Source: Streptomonospora litoralis
GTDB lineage: Bacteria; Actinomycetota; Actinomycetes; Streptosporangiales; Streptosporangiaceae
Direction of reading: 5' to 3'
Assembly: GCF_004323735.1 (NCBI RefSeq)
Contig: NZ_CP036455.1
Location: forward strand, 4,831,101-4,895,100
DNA: 64,000 bases
A program made the position numbers and the translations under genes. This document shows, piece after piece, positions 54,638 to 63,716 of this stretch; the first letter of the stretch is position 1; each line of letters starts with the position of its first letter. The notes beneath the pieces were generated by a model. It worked only from the letters and a program-made list of their open reading frames with translations, was not told the DNA's origin and searched no databases.

Positions 54638-54678
54638 GTGCATGAGCGCCGCGAACGTGCGGCGCGATCCGCCCGGTC

Positions 54679-55068
54679 CTACTTGACCGTGACCGTGGCG
54701 CCGGCGCCCTCCAGGGCGTCCTTGGCCTTGTCCGCGGCCTCCTTGCTGACGCCCTCCAGCAGCGGCTTGGGGGCGTTGTCGACCAGGTCCTTGGCCTCCT
54801 TGAGACCCAGGCTGGTGATGCCGCGGACCTCCTTGATGACCTGGATCTTCTTGTCGCCGGCGGACTCGAGGACGACGTCGAACTCCGTCTTCTCCTCTTC
54901 CTCCTCCTCGGCGGCGCCACCGCCGCCGGGGGCCGCGACGACGGCGGCGGCCGGGGCGGCGGCCTCGACGTCGAACTTCTCCTCGAAGAGCTTCACGAAC
55001 TCGGACAGCTCCAGGAGGGTCATCTCCTCGAAGGCGCCGAGAAGGTCTTCGTTGCTGAGCTTCGCCAT
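54679..55068 (-). CDS. rplL: 50S ribosomal protein L7/L12
   Basis: The protein has 129 residues. The N-terminal dimerisation helices ([20 protein letters not shown]) are joined by an Ala/Gly hinge to the C-terminal domain with [20 protein letters not shown] and [20 protein letters not shown], which recruits GTPase factors. It follows rplJ after about 90 bases. Confidence 0.98.
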   Translation of the reverse strand: MAKLSNEDLLGAFEEMTLLELSEFVKLFEEKFDVEAAAPAAAVVAAPGGGGAAEEEEEEKTEFDVVLESAGDKKIQVIKEVRGITSLGLKEAKDLVDNAPKPLLEGVSKEAADKAKDALEGAGATVTVK

Positions 55069-55161
55069 GATTGCGGTCTCTCTTTCTCTACCGGCACCCG
55101 CGCCCCGCGGCGCGGTGCCGAGCCTGACGCCGGCGCAGGCACGCCGACGCGTCGTGCCTGC

Positions 55162-55695
55162 CTAGGCTTCGGCGCCCTCTTCGGAGCGCTTGTCGTGCAG
55201 CGCCTGCGCCAGTCGCACGGCCTTGAGGGGCAGCGCCTGGAACAGTGCGGCGGCCTGGCCCTGCTTGGACTTCAGGGCACCGGCCAGCTTCGCGAGGATG
55301 ACCTCGCGGGACTCCAGATCGGCCAGCTCGTTGATCTGCTCGGGCGTCATCGGCTTGCCGTCGATGACACCGCCCTTGATCACGAGCGGCGAGCTTCCCT
55401 TCGCGAAGTCACGCAGACCCTTGGCGGCCTCGACCACGTCTCCGCGGACGAAGGCGATCGCCGACGGACCCTCAAGCAGGTCCAGGACCTGCTCGTCCAG
55501 ACCGGCCTCGGTGGCCGCGATCTTGGTCAGCGTGTTCTTGACGACGCGGAAGCGCGCGTTCTCGCCGAGGTTGCGGCGCAGTTTCGTCACCTGCGCCACA
55601 CTGAGCCCCCGGTATTCGGTCAGCACAGCGCCCTGCGAACTCTCGAATTCCTCTTTGAGCTCGGCGACCGCGGCTGCCTTGTCCGGCCTCGCCAT
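55162..55695 (-). CDS. rplJ: 50S ribosomal protein L10
   Basis: The protein has 177 residues. It contains ARPDKAAAVAELKEEFESSQ, LTEYRGLSVAQVTKLRRNLG and VVKNTLTKIAATEAGLD. It anchors L7/L12 dimers on the stalk and represses its own mRNA by binding the leader. ATG 55695 has AAGGAG five bases upstream. The leader carries an L10-like element and an intrinsic terminator (55764-55889). Confidence 0.98.
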   Translation of the reverse strand: MARPDKAAAVAELKEEFESSQGAVLTEYRGLSVAQVTKLRRNLGENARFRVVKNTLTKIAATEAGLDEQVLDLLEGPSAIAFVRGDVVEAAKGLRDFAKGSSPLVIKGGVIDGKPMTPEQINELADLESREVILAKLAGALKSKQGQAAALFQALPLKAVRLAQALHDKRSEEGAEA

Positions 55696-55763
55696 GGGAC
55701 TCCTTCCAACTGTGAACGCCGGTCCGGCGGCAAAGGCCCGGCGGCGGGAAGGCGGGAGGCATG

Positions 55764-55785
55764 AAAAAAGCCCCGGCGCAGGGGC
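55764..55785 (-). terminator. Intrinsic terminator (attenuator) in the rplJ leader
   Basis: On the minus strand GCCCCTGCGCCGGGGC is followed directly by six T residues (55764-55769), 69 bases before the rplJ ATG. Only a leader transcript enters it, so it must act as an attenuator of rplJL rather than as an operon end. Confidence 0.8.
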
Positions 55786-55889
55786 ACGGGGCGCGACGGC
55801 ACGCGTCGCTCGCTCAGCACACCTGCGCGGGCCGCCCATTCGCATGGGACCTTAGGCCACCCGTAGGTGGCGACCGGCGGTCTTCGGCA
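55786..55889 (-). ncRNA. Candidate L10 (rplJ) leader, autoregulatory RNA
   Basis: After a -10-like TAGACT (55896-55901 on the minus strand), the leader shows GCCGAAGACCGCCGGTC, a GCCACC/GGTGGC hairpin (55856-55871), CCTAAGGTCCC, and a hairpin CCCAT-GCGA-ATGGG with a GNRA tetraloop (55835-55848). The arrangement of two hairpins around conserved purine-rich junctions resembles bacterial L10 leaders in which L10 binds a kink-turn. The terminator follows immediately. Confidence 0.55.
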
Positions 55890-56069
55890 CTCACCAGTCT
55901 AACCGACGCGCAGGGCTGCTCTGCGCGGCTGCGGCGCAAGGGGGACGGGAGACGGGCCCCGGCGAGCGGCGCAGAAGGCTCGGCCCAGGAGTCCCCGCGG
56001 TGTCGGGACGGTACCGAAACCGTGAAGACCGCCCGCCGTGCGTCCGATTTCTGATGTTCTGTCCTTAGC

Positions 56070-56086
56070 AGGGGACATAATCCCCT
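56070..56086 (+). promoter_or_regulatory. Promoter -10 with overlapping small palindrome, lipoprotein gene
   Basis: CATAAT (56076-56081) sits inside AGGGGA-CATAA-TCCCCT, a palindrome with six-base arms. The -35 region is poor. A repressor bound here would cover the -10 element. Confidence 0.4.
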
Positions 56087-56162
56087 CTGGAGCATCTCCC
56101 GCTCACCGACACTGCTCCAGCACCGGCCGACATCGTCGAAGACAAGAAAGCGAACCGTTCGC

Positions 56163-57026
56163 GTGCAGATCCCCCGACAGCCTCGGACCTCCGCGGCGCT
56201 CGCGGCCGCCCTCGTCTCGCTGACCGCCTGCGGCGGGGCCGGCGATGCCTCCGAGGAGGCGCCCGCGAGCACCGCGTCCGCCGAGCCGTCCCCCTCTCCC
56301 ACGGCCGAAAGCGGACTCGCCGGACTCGTCGACGCTCTCGCCGAGACCACCGCCGAATCCGACAGCTTCACACTCGAAGCCTCCGCCACCCAGCTCGGCA
56401 CCGACTCCGGCACCCCCTCCGTGACCAGCACCTATCACGTGCAGGGGGCCGATAGCCCCGACCGCGTCACCTCGACCGTGCCGGGCCTGGGCGAGAGGCT
56501 TCTGCAGACCATGCGCATGACCGGCCAGGATCCCGGTCTCACCGCGGAGGAGCTGAGCAGTGTAACCATGATCATCGATCCGGACGGCGGCGAGCCGATC
56601 ATCTCCAACAGCCACGGCGCGTTCCCGGGCGGCACCGAATGGGTGCGCGGCCTCGACGGGGTCCAGGCGCCCCCGCCGCCGCCCCTGGTTCCCGGCGACC
56701 TGGCGCCGCTGCTGGAGGAGCTCGCCGACGAGGAACTGGTCGCGGAGAAGGGGTCGGAGAACGTAGGCGGCGTCACCGCCACACTCGTCGAAGGCGAGCT
56801 GGAGCAGGCCGAGGTCGAAGGACTCGGACCGGGCCGCGAAACGGTCGAGGGCATGCTGGGCGGCGCGCCCGCGGACGTCGTCGGCTTCTCCGCGTGGATC
56901 GGCGAGGACGGCGCACCGGTCCGTGTCGAGGTCGCCGACGCCGAGGTCGAGGTGGCGTTCGCCTTCTCCGACGTCGGCTCCACGTCGTTCGAGATGCCCG
57001 GCCAGGAGGAGATCCACCGGCTCTAG
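56163..57026 (+). CDS. Lipoprotein of unknown function (LppX/LprG-like?)
   Basis: This 287-residue exported lipoprotein has a signal peptide with lipobox LTAC and Cys23, then a Ser/Pro/Ala linker. The body has alternating beta-strand patterns (DSFTLEASATQLG, VTSTYHVQG, RVEVADAEVEVAFAFSDVG), a proline run in the middle and no catalytic motif. The N- and C-terminal strand patterns resemble LppX/LprAFG half-barrel lipoproteins, but similarity by eye is weak. It starts at GTG 56163. A lipoprotein gene between rplA and rplJ also occurs in Streptomyces. It is the only plus-strand gene between 19.2 and 60 kb. Confidence 0.8.
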   Translation: MQIPRQPRTSAALAAALVSLTACGGAGDASEEAPASTASAEPSPSPTAESGLAGLVDALAETTAESDSFTLEASATQLGTDSGTPSVTSTYHVQGADSPDRVTSTVPGLGERLLQTMRMTGQDPGLTAEELSSVTMIIDPDGGEPIISNSHGAFPGGTEWVRGLDGVQAPPPPPLVPGDLAPLLEELADEELVAEKGSENVGGVTATLVEGELEQAEVEGLGPGRETVEGMLGGAPADVVGFSAWIGEDGAPVRVEVADAEVEVAFAFSDVGSTSFEMPGQEEIHRL

Positions 57027-57062
57027 CCGCTCCCCCCGCCCGCGGCGGCGGCGATGAACAGC

Positions 57063-57100
57063 CGAACGCCCCGGCTCCAGACGAGGAGCCGGGGCGTTCG
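57063..57100. terminator. Bidirectional terminator between lipoprotein gene and rplA
   Basis: A 16-base perfect stem (57063-57078 with 57085-57100) with loop AGACGA lies between two convergent genes. Confidence 0.8.
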
Positions 57101-57125
57101 CGGTGCTGCCGTCACACGGCCGCCG

Positions 57126-57827
57126 TCAGGCGGCGGCGGGCCGGGTGACGTTGGGGTCGACCGGGATGCCCGGACCCATGGTCGTCGTCAGAGTCGCCTT
57201 CTTGAGGTAGCGGCCCTTGGCGGCGGAGGGCTTGATGCGGATGATCTCGTCCAGCGCCGCGCTGTAGTTCTCCACCAGCTGGGCGTCGTCGAAGGACAGC
57301 TTGCCGATGATGAAGTGCAGGTTGCCGTGGCGGTCGACACGGAACTCGATCTTGCCGCCCTTGATGTCGGAGACGGCCTTGGAGACGTCGGGCGTGACGG
57401 TGCCGGTCTTGGGGTTGGGCATCATGCCGCGCGGGCCGAGCACCCGGCCCAGGCGGCCGACCTTGCCCATCAGGTCGGGAGTGGCCACGACGGCGTCGAA
57501 GTCCAGAAAGCCCTTCTGGATCTCCTCGACGAGGTCGTCGTCGCCGACGTAGTCGGCCCCGGCCTCGCGGGCCTGCTCGGCGCGGTCACCGGTGGCGAAG
57601 ACCAGGACCCGGGCGGTCTTGCCGGTGCCGTGCGGCAGGTTCACGGTGCCGCGGACCATCTGGTCGGCCTTGCGCGGGTCGACGCCCAGGCGCAGGGCGA
57701 TCTCGACGGTCGGGTCGAACTTGACAACGCGCGTCTGCTTGGCAAGCTTCACGGCGTCCTGCGGCGCGTAGAGCTTGTTGCGGTCGACCAGCTGACTGGC
57801 TTTGCGATGGTTCTTGCTGCGCTTCAC
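57126..57827 (-). CDS. rplA: 50S ribosomal protein L1
   Basis: The protein has 233 residues. [40 protein letters not shown], and the C-terminal GPGIPVDPN are diagnostic. GTG 57827 has GGGAG five bases upstream; an upstream in-frame start is less likely. It forms a pair with rplK. Confidence 0.98.
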   Translation of the reverse strand: MKRSKNHRKASQLVDRNKLYAPQDAVKLAKQTRVVKFDPTVEIALRLGVDPRKADQMVRGTVNLPHGTGKTARVLVFATGDRAEQAREAGADYVGDDDLVEEIQKGFLDFDAVVATPDLMGKVGRLGRVLGPRGMMPNPKTGTVTPDVSKAVSDIKGGKIEFRVDRHGNLHFIIGKLSFDDAQLVENYSAALDEIIRIKPSAAKGRYLKKATLTTTMGPGIPVDPNVTRPAAA

Positions 57828-57906
57828 TGCTGCTCCCTGTCGAGAGGTGTGGTGGGGGCCGGCGCTGGGCCCTTCCACGGTTGTGGGGTGAGTGCGGACG
57901 CGCCGC

Positions 57907-58335
57907 CTACTTGATCCGGATGCCCATCGAGCGGGCGGTACCGGCCACGATCTCGGTGGCCAGCTCCAGGTCGTCGGTGTTGAGGTCGGGGAGCTTGGTC
58001 TGCGCGATCTCGCGGATCTGGTCCTGGCTCACCGAACCGGCCGACTTGCGGCTGGGGTCGTTGCTGCCCTTGTCGACGCCCGCGGCCTTGAGGATCAGCT
58101 TGGGCGCCGGCGGCGTCTTGGTGATGAAGGTGAAGGAGCGGTCCTCGTAGATGGTGATCTCAACGGGGATCACGCTTCCGCGCTGGGCTTCCGTAGCAGC
58201 GTTGTACTGCTTGCAGAATTCCATGATGTTGACGCCGTGCGGACCGAGCGCGGTACCGACGGGCGGGGCCGGGGTGGCCTGGCCGGCGGGAAGCTGCACC
58301 TTGACCAGCGCGGCGATCTTCTTCTTCGGAGGCAT
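57907..58335 (-). CDS. rplK: 50S ribosomal protein L11
   Basis: The protein has 142 residues. It has [34 protein letters not shown], and the rRNA-binding C-terminal domain. Prolines of the thiostrepton-contact region (PAPPVG) are present. It precedes rplA by about 80 bases. Confidence 0.98.
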   Translation of the reverse strand: MPPKKKIAALVKVQLPAGQATPAPPVGTALGPHGVNIMEFCKQYNAATEAQRGSVIPVEITIYEDRSFTFITKTPPAPKLILKAAGVDKGSNDPSRKSAGSVSQDQIREIAQTKLPDLNTDDLELATEIVAGTARSMGIRIK

Positions 58336-58533
58336 ATCGGGTCCTTTGCCTGATCTGCTGTGTGTCGTGGATCCCGAGCGGCCGACCGGCGGGCCGGGCC
58401 GCACAGCGCGGAGCATCGGCGTCCGCGGTGGAGGCCACGCCTGCGCCGGGATCCGCGCTCAGGCGTGGGACGCCCCGAGTGCGGCGGCGCAGAGGGGCGC
58501 GACGGGGTCCGCCCGGCAAGGGCGAACCCGTCA

Positions 58534-58539
58534 AGTCTA
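58534..58539 (-). promoter_or_regulatory. Candidate -10 element for rplK-rplA
   Basis: TAGACT on the minus strand is identical to the rplJ leader -10. It lies 200 bases upstream of rplK in the 260-base gap after nusG. No clear -35 is seen. Confidence 0.3.
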
Positions 58540-58595
58540 CGCGCAAACGGACGCGCCTGGAGCGGCGTCCGCTCGGCTGGGGCTCCCGGGGGTCC

Positions 58596-59426
58596 TCAGA
58601 TCTTGGAGACCTGATTGAAGCCGAGCTCCACCGGGGTCTCGCGACCGAAGATCGACACCAGCACCTTCAGCTTCTGGGTGTCGGCGTTGATCTCGCTCAC
58701 GGTCGCGGGCAGGGTCGCGAACGGGCCCTCCATCACGGTGACCGACTCCCCGACCTCGTAGGCGACGTCGGAGCGCGGCTCGACCTTCTCCTTCTGCGGC
58801 TGCTCGGGCTGCTCCTCGGGCTCGGGCGCGAGGAGGTCGGCGACCTCCTGCAGGCTCAGCGGAGCGGGGCGGTTGGAGAGGCCCACGAAGCCGGTGACGC
58901 CCGGGGTGTTGCGGATGGCCGCCCAGGACTCGTCGGTCAGCTCCATGCGCACGAGCACGTAGCCGGGCAGCACCTTTTCGGTGACCTGCTGCCGCTTGCC
59001 GCTCTTGACCTCGGTGACCTCCTGAGTGGGCACCTCGACGCCGAAGATGTACTCCTCCATGTTCAGCGACTGAGTACGGCTCTCGACGTTGGCCTTGACG
59101 CGGTTCTCGTAACCGGCGTAGGTGTGCACCACGTACCAGTCGCCCGGAAGCAGCAGCAGCTCCTGCTTGAAATCTTCGACGGGGTCGACCCGGGGAGCCG
59201 CCTCCTCGTCGCCGGCGGCCTCGTCGGACTCCTCGGCCTCGGCGCTCGCGGACTTTTCGCCCTCGGGCTCCTCGGCGCCGCCCTGCCCGGGCTCGGCAGC
59301 AAGCGCGGCGTCGTCTGCGGGGTCGGCAGAGTCGCTGTACTCGGCGCGCTGACCGGCCTCTTCCTCCGACGACTGATCCCGCTCCTCGTTGGGGAGGTCG
59401 CCGGGGCTCAGTGGGGACTCGGACAC
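58596..59426 (-). CDS. nusG: Transcription termination/antitermination factor NusG
   Basis: The protein has 276 residues. An acidic disordered N-terminal extension of about 90 residues precedes the NGN domain ([20 protein letters not shown], then [20 protein letters not shown]). A short Glu/Pro/Gln-rich linker leads to the KOW domain ([20 protein letters not shown]). It pauses RNA polymerase and couples to S10 and Rho. The acidic extension is a known actinobacterial trait. It follows secE. Confidence 0.97.
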   Translation of the reverse strand: MSESPLSPGDLPNEERDQSSEEEAGQRAEYSDSADPADDAALAAEPGQGGAEEPEGEKSASAEAEESDEAAGDEEAAPRVDPVEDFKQELLLLPGDWYVVHTYAGYENRVKANVESRTQSLNMEEYIFGVEVPTQEVTEVKSGKRQQVTEKVLPGYVLVRMELTDESWAAIRNTPGVTGFVGLSNRPAPLSLQEVADLLAPEPEEQPEQPQKEKVEPRSDVAYEVGESVTVMEGPFATLPATVSEINADTQKLKVLVSIFGRETPVELGFNQVSKI

Positions 59427-59570
59427 GGCTGCTCTTTCTCTCGTCGGTTGCGCGCTGGACGGCGCACGGGACAGGCGCCGCCGCCGGTTACTGCCAGCTT
59501 AGGGGCTCTTCGGACGTCATGGGGCCAGGCGGACGCGGCCGCGCGCCGCGGTTCCCGATACGCGCCGGCG

Positions 59571-59849
59571 CTACTGGCCGCCGGTGGCCCCCGCCCCGCC
59601 GGAGGCGCCCGGGGTGAACTGGCCGTAGAGCCACGTGACGGCCTCGCCGAACCCGAAGTCCAGCAGCGAGACGTAACCGACCATGATGAGCACGAACACG
59701 ATGACCACGATCGTGTAGGTGATGAGCTCGCGCCGCGTAGGCCAGCGGACCTTGCGGAGTTCGCCGACGACCTGCTTGGTGAAGGTCACCGGACCGGTAC
59801 GACGCTTGCGCTCCTTCTCCGGCTTGGCGTCCGCGTCAGTCTGTGTCAC
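59571..59849 (-). CDS. secE: Preprotein translocase subunit SecE
   Basis: The protein has 92 residues. The amphipathic helix VVGELRKVRWPTRRELITYT precedes a single membrane helix (IVVIVFVLIMVGYVSLLDFG). GTG 59849 has AAGGA at good spacing. It lies between tRNA-Trp and nusG and is probably cotranscribed with both. Confidence 0.97.
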   Translation of the reverse strand: MTQTDADAKPEKERKRRTGPVTFTKQVVGELRKVRWPTRRELITYTIVVIVFVLIMVGYVSLLDFGFGEAVTWLYGQFTPGASGGAGATGGQ

Positions 59850-59963
59850 CTGAGGTCCTTAGGAGTCGACGGTTCGGCTGGACTGTTCCGGCGGAACTGC
59901 CTCGATCGAGAGCGCCTTGTGCGCGGGTGCGCGATGCGCCGCATCTCGCCCAAGTGTCCTTTG

Positions 59964-60036
59964 CAGGGCAGGAGGGACTCGAACCCCCAACCGCCGGTTT
60001 TGGAGACCGGTGCTCTTCCAATTGAGCCACTGCCCT
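59964..60036 (-). tRNA. trnW: tRNA-Trp (CCA anticodon)
   Basis: This 73-base tRNA has acceptor arms AGGGCAG and CTGCCCT. The anticodon stem is CCGGT/ACCGG with loop CTCCAAA (anticodon CCA at plus positions 60001-60003), and the T-arm GGGGGTTCGAGTCCC is present. CCA is not encoded. It is located just upstream of secE, as in Streptomyces. Confidence 0.97.
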
Positions 60037-60267
60037 TCAGCGGGTATTGCGGTACCCACGATAGTCGCGGATCCGAGTGCTTCGCGCACCGAGCATTACT
60101 CGGGCAGCGCTCCGCGCCCGGTGTCCGGACCATCGGTTGCACGAGTGTATGCCCAATCGCGCTGTGGAACCAACCCGAAATCCGCGACGGCTTCGGCAGC
60201 GGCCCGCCCGGAGCCCGTTCGCGGCGGCTGCCCGAAACGACTGGCCCGCGCGTGCAAGCATGGTGAC

Positions 60268-61476
60268 ATGACTGACCGACCTCGTATCTCCGCACGTATC
60301 GGCGGCATCTCCGAGTCAGCGACGCTGGCCGTCGACGCCAAGGCCAAGGCCATGAAGGCGGCCGGGCGACCGGTCATCGGATTCGGCGCCGGCGAACCGG
60401 ACTTCCCCACCCCCGACTACATCGTCGAGGCCGCGGTGCAGGCCTGCCGCGAGCCCCGGTTCCACCGCTACACGCCGGCCGGCGGCCTGCCCGAGCTCAA
60501 GGAGGCCATCGCCGCGAAGACGCTGCGCGACTCCGGCTACTCGGTCGAGCCCGGCCAGGTGCTGGTCACCAACGGCGGCAAGCAGGCCATCTACGAGGCC
60601 TTCGCCACACTCCTCGACCCCGGCGACGAGGTCCTGATCGTGGCGCCCTACTGGACCACCTACCCCGAGTCGGTCAAGCTCGCCGGCGGCGTGCCGCGCT
60701 ATGTGGTCACCGACGAGTCCACCGGCTACCTCGCCTCGGTCGAGGATCTGGAGGCCGCCCGCACCGAACGCACGAAGGTGCTGGTGTTCGTCTCGCCGTC
60801 CAACCCGACCGGCGCGGTGTACCCGCCCGAGCAGGTCCGCGCCATCGGGCGCTGGGCCGCCGAGCAGGGGCTGTGGGTGCTGACCGACGAGATCTACGAG
60901 CACCTCGTCTACGGCGACGCGCGCTTCACCTCGCTGCCGGTGGAGGTACCCGAGATCGCCGACCGCACCGTGGTCGTCAACGGCGTGGCCAAGACCTACG
61001 CCATGACGGGCTGGCGCGTGGGCTGGATCGTGGGGCCCTCCGACGTCGTCAAGGCGGCGGGCAACCTGCAGTCGCACGCCACCTCCAACGTCGCCAACGT
61101 GTCCCAGGCCGCCGCGCTGACAGCCGTCTCCGGCGACCTCGCCGCCGTCGCCGACATGCGCGCGGCCTTCGACCGCCGCCGGCAGACCATCGTCCGCATG
61201 CTCAACGAGATCCCCGGGGTGCTGTGTCCGGAACCCGAGGGCGCGTTCTACGCCTACCCCTCGGTCAAGGGGCTGCTGGGCCGCGACATCCGCGGGCGGC
61301 GCCCGCAGACGTCCGCGGAGCTGGCCGAGGTCATCCTGGAGCAGGCCGAGGTCGCGGTCGTACCGGGTGAGGCGTTCGGCACACCCGGTTACCTGCGCCT
61401 GTCCTACGCGCTTGGCGACGCCGACCTGGCCGAAGGCGTGGGCCGCATCCACAAGCTGATCAGCGAGTCCGAATAA
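60268..61476 (+). CDS. aspC: Class I/II pyridoxal-phosphate aminotransferase (aspartate type)
   Basis: The protein has 402 residues. PLP contacts are Tyr in FHRYTPAGG, the [12 protein letters not shown] segment, [11 protein letters not shown], and the Schiff-base Lys242 in [16 protein letters not shown]. The C-terminal arginine environment [11 protein letters not shown] is typical of class Ib aspartate transaminases, which transfer amino groups between aspartate (or prephenate in some members) and 2-oxoglutarate. The exact substrate is not certain. ATG 60268 has only a weak ribosome binding site. A hairpin with a short T run follows at 61481-61525. Confidence 0.9.
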   Translation: MTDRPRISARIGGISESATLAVDAKAKAMKAAGRPVIGFGAGEPDFPTPDYIVEAAVQACREPRFHRYTPAGGLPELKEAIAAKTLRDSGYSVEPGQVLVTNGGKQAIYEAFATLLDPGDEVLIVAPYWTTYPESVKLAGGVPRYVVTDESTGYLASVEDLEAARTERTKVLVFVSPSNPTGAVYPPEQVRAIGRWAAEQGLWVLTDEIYEHLVYGDARFTSLPVEVPEIADRTVVVNGVAKTYAMTGWRVGWIVGPSDVVKAAGNLQSHATSNVANVSQAAALTAVSGDLAAVADMRAAFDRRRQTIVRMLNEIPGVLCPEPEGAFYAYPSVKGLLGRDIRGRRPQTSAELAEVILEQAEVAVVPGEAFGTPGYLRLSYALGDADLAEGVGRIHKLISESE

Positions 61477-61480
61477 GTGC

Positions 61481-61525
61481 GGGCGCGGCACCGCGGGCCC
61501 GAGTAGCCGAGGGCCGCGCCCCTTT
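61481..61525 (+). terminator. Terminator after aminotransferase gene
   Basis: Arms GGGCGCGGC (61481-61489) and GCCGCGCCC (61513-61521) enclose a GGGCCC-containing loop and are followed by CTTT. They lie four bases past the stop codon. Confidence 0.65.
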
Positions 61526-61630
61526 CGGCCGCACGGCCCGTCGAGCCGCCGGCGACGACCGCCGCGGCGGTGCCGGAGGATTTCCCGCCGACCTCCGGCA
61601 CCGCCGTTCGCGTTGAGGCACCCTTGGGAC

Positions 61631-62659
61631 ATGGCACGTCCGATCTCCCGGCTTCCCAAGGCCCACCTCCATCAGCACTTCACCGGCTCGATGCGGCATG
61701 CGACCCTCGTCGACCTGGCGCAGCGCTACGGCGTGCACCTGCCGCACGCATTGGCGACCGACTGGCCGCCCCGGCTGCGGGCGACCGACGAGCGCGGCTG
61801 GTTCCGGTTCCAGCGGCTCTACGACATCGCGCGCTCGGTGCTGCGCACCCCCGAGGCGATGTACCGGCTGCTGAGCGAGGCCGCCGAGGAGGAGCGCTCG
61901 GCCGGCTCGGGATGGCTGGAGATCCAGGTCGATCCCAGCGGATACGCCGCCCGCTTCGACGGGCTGACCTCGACACTGGAGCTGATCCTCGACGCGGCCC
62001 GCGCGGCCGAGCACGAGAGCGGCGTGGGGATCGGGATCATGGTCGCGGCCAACCGCACCAAGCACCCGCTGGACGCCAAGGCGCTGGCCCGGCTGGCCGC
62101 CAAGTACGCCGACCGGGGCGTCGTCTCCTTCGGCCTGAACAACGACGAGCGGCGCGGCCGGGCGCTGGAGTTCGAGGGCGCCTTCCGCATCGCGCGGCGC
62201 GCGGGCCTGCTCTCGGCGCCGCACGGCGGAGAGCTGCAGGGGCCGCGCAGCGTGCGGGAGTGCCTGGAGGAGCTCGCCGCCGACCGGGTGGGACACGGGG
62301 TGCGGGCGACCGAGGACCCCTACCTGCTGGAGCACATCGCCACCCAGGGCGTCACCTTGGAGCTCTGCCCCAGCTCCAACGTCGCGCTCGGGGTGTTCGA
62401 CGAGGTCGAAAGGGTCCCGCTGCGCAGACTCTTCGAAGCGGGCGTGCCGGTCGCGCTGGGCACCGACGACCCGCTGCTGTTCGGGCCGCGGCTGGTCGAG
62501 CAGTACCGCATCGCCCGCGAGGTGTTCGGCTTCACCGACCCGGAGCTGGCCGAGCTGGCGCGGATGTCGATCCGCGGCTCCGGCGCCCCGGAGGCCCTGA
62601 AGAAGGAGCTGCTGGCGGGCGTGGACGCCTGGCTGGCAGCGCCGCCCGACGCGGGGTGA
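61631..62659 (+). CDS. add: Adenosine/adenine deaminase family protein
   Basis: The protein has 342 residues. Metal-binding HLHQHFTG (His14 and His16) is at the N-terminus. LSAPHGGE replaces the usual HAGE, with DRVGHGVRATEDP, LCPSSNVALGVF and the GTDDPLLFG metal aspartate. The barrel is complete. The family deaminates adenosine or related purines (purine salvage). The HQHFTGSM variant is common to an actinobacterial subgroup whose exact substrate I cannot assign. ATG 61631 gives the family N-terminus. It is convergent with the exporter gene 23 bases away. Confidence 0.85.
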   Translation: MARPISRLPKAHLHQHFTGSMRHATLVDLAQRYGVHLPHALATDWPPRLRATDERGWFRFQRLYDIARSVLRTPEAMYRLLSEAAEEERSAGSGWLEIQVDPSGYAARFDGLTSTLELILDAARAAEHESGVGIGIMVAANRTKHPLDAKALARLAAKYADRGVVSFGLNNDERRGRALEFEGAFRIARRAGLLSAPHGGELQGPRSVRECLEELAADRVGHGVRATEDPYLLEHIATQGVTLELCPSSNVALGVFDEVERVPLRRLFEAGVPVALGTDDPLLFGPRLVEQYRIAREVFGFTDPELAELARMSIRGSGAPEALKKELLAGVDAWLAAPPDAG

Positions 62660-62682
62660 GAGCGGTCGTCGGCGGCGGAGCA

Positions 62683-63273
62683 TCAGCCGGCGAGCGCGCG
62701 CACACCCTGGAACACCATCGCCCCGCCGGCGAGGAAGAACAGCAGTGCCGCGCCGATCTGCACGGCACGCTCGGGCAGCCGCTTGCCCAGGACGGCGGCC
62801 AGGCCGATCGCCAGCGCGTCGGCTACGACCATCCCGGCCGTGGAACCGATCCATACCGGCACCCAGTCGTACTGAGTGCCCACGGTGATGGTGGCGAGCA
62901 TGGTCTTGTCGCCCAGTTCGGCGACGAAGAACACCGCGGCGACCGTGATGATCCCCGATCGGATCCGCCGCGAAGCCGCGCGCTCCTCGTCCTTGTCGGT
63001 GAGCTCGTCGCCGAGCAGCGTCCACACGCCGAAACCGACGAAGGCGAGCCCGGCGACCAGCGTGATCCAGTCGGTGGGCAGAGCGAACCCCAGCACCTCG
63101 GCGATCAGCACGCTGAGTCCGTGCACGGCCACCGTCGCGGCGGTGATGCCCAGCAGGACCGTCGCGGCCCGGTAACGCGTCGCCAGCGACATGGCGACCA
63201 GCTGCGTCTTATCCCCCATTTCGGCGACGAATATCGCCCCGGTACTCACCGCGACCGCGAACAGGAAATCCAT
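62683..63273 (-). CDS. TMEM165/GDT1 (UPF0016) family cation exporter, probably Mn2+
   Basis: This 196-residue protein has six membrane helices in two homologous halves. Each half carries the family signature: EMGDKTQLVAMSL in helix 1 and ELGDKTMLATITV in helix 4. Family members export Mn2+ (MneA type) or exchange Ca2+/Mn2+ for protons. The start ATG 63273 is fixed by the first helix; GGAGGG lies 12 bases upstream. A yybP-ykoY-type manganese riboswitch precedes it at 63356-63469, which strongly supports a role in Mn2+ efflux. Confidence 0.93.
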   Translation of the reverse strand: MDFLFAVAVSTGAIFVAEMGDKTQLVAMSLATRYRAATVLLGITAATVAVHGLSVLIAEVLGFALPTDWITLVAGLAFVGFGVWTLLGDELTDKDEERAASRRIRSGIITVAAVFFVAELGDKTMLATITVGTQYDWVPVWIGSTAGMVVADALAIGLAAVLGKRLPERAVQIGAALLFFLAGGAMVFQGVRALAG

Positions 63274-63355
63274 AGATCTGCCGACCCTCCGTGCTCTGCG
63301 CAGACCCGGGCGGATGCGGAAACGAGGCTCCGACCCGGCGTCGCTCCTGCCGGCC

Positions 63356-63469
63356 CGAAGGTCTCGTCCGCCTGGCCACCGGCGATATAACCGCAGCACA
63401 GACCCGCACGGCCGGGCGGACGAGCCGCCAGCGTGTCGACCGTGCGATACCGAGGACTACTCCCCTTCG
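63356..63469 (-). promoter_or_regulatory. yybP-ykoY manganese riboswitch
   Basis: On the minus strand the element opens CGAAGGGGAGTAG and closes AGACCTTCG. The P1 stem is CGAAGG (63464-63469) with CCTTCG (63356-63361). An internal seven-base stem CGCACGG/CCGTGCG is perfect. The GGGGAGUAG loop and the closing AGACCUU are the invariant marks of this Mn2+-sensing class. It lies 83 bases before the exporter gene, the usual kind of target. Confidence 0.88.
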
Positions 63470-63716
63470 ACGTTTTCCAGATTAACAGGGAAATAGGATC
63501 ATGCAATTCCTGGGCATTCCGATCGGTTGCCGCAAGAATGGCTAATAGGAAAGTTGGCCGCGCCGAAAACAAAAGGTGCCCGCGCCGTTTTCCAAGGGTG
63601 CTCGCGGGGGCGCGAATCCGGACAGGCGGCCCGAAGCCGCCCGCCCGGCTCAGGTGATCCTCTCCTCTGGTCGCATTCGAGGTTCCACAGTGCCCGGCCG
63701 CATGGGAGCGACGAAC
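63470..63716. other. Spacer between riboswitch and murB
   Basis: This is 247 bases, locally less GC-rich (63470-63590), and should carry the promoter of the riboswitch-exporter transcript and the end of the murB transcript. No gene is recognised. Confidence 0.45.

Larger units (their letters stand above)
53857..54678. other. 822-base rplL-rpoB intergenic region
   Basis: It contains the rpoB leader (about 200 bases), the rpoB promoter (54063-54092) and, next to rplL, a 13-bp perfect hairpin (54606-54637). The middle part (54120-54600) has no convincing gene on either strand. Its base composition is slightly less GC-rich between 54100 and 54260. Confidence 0.6.
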
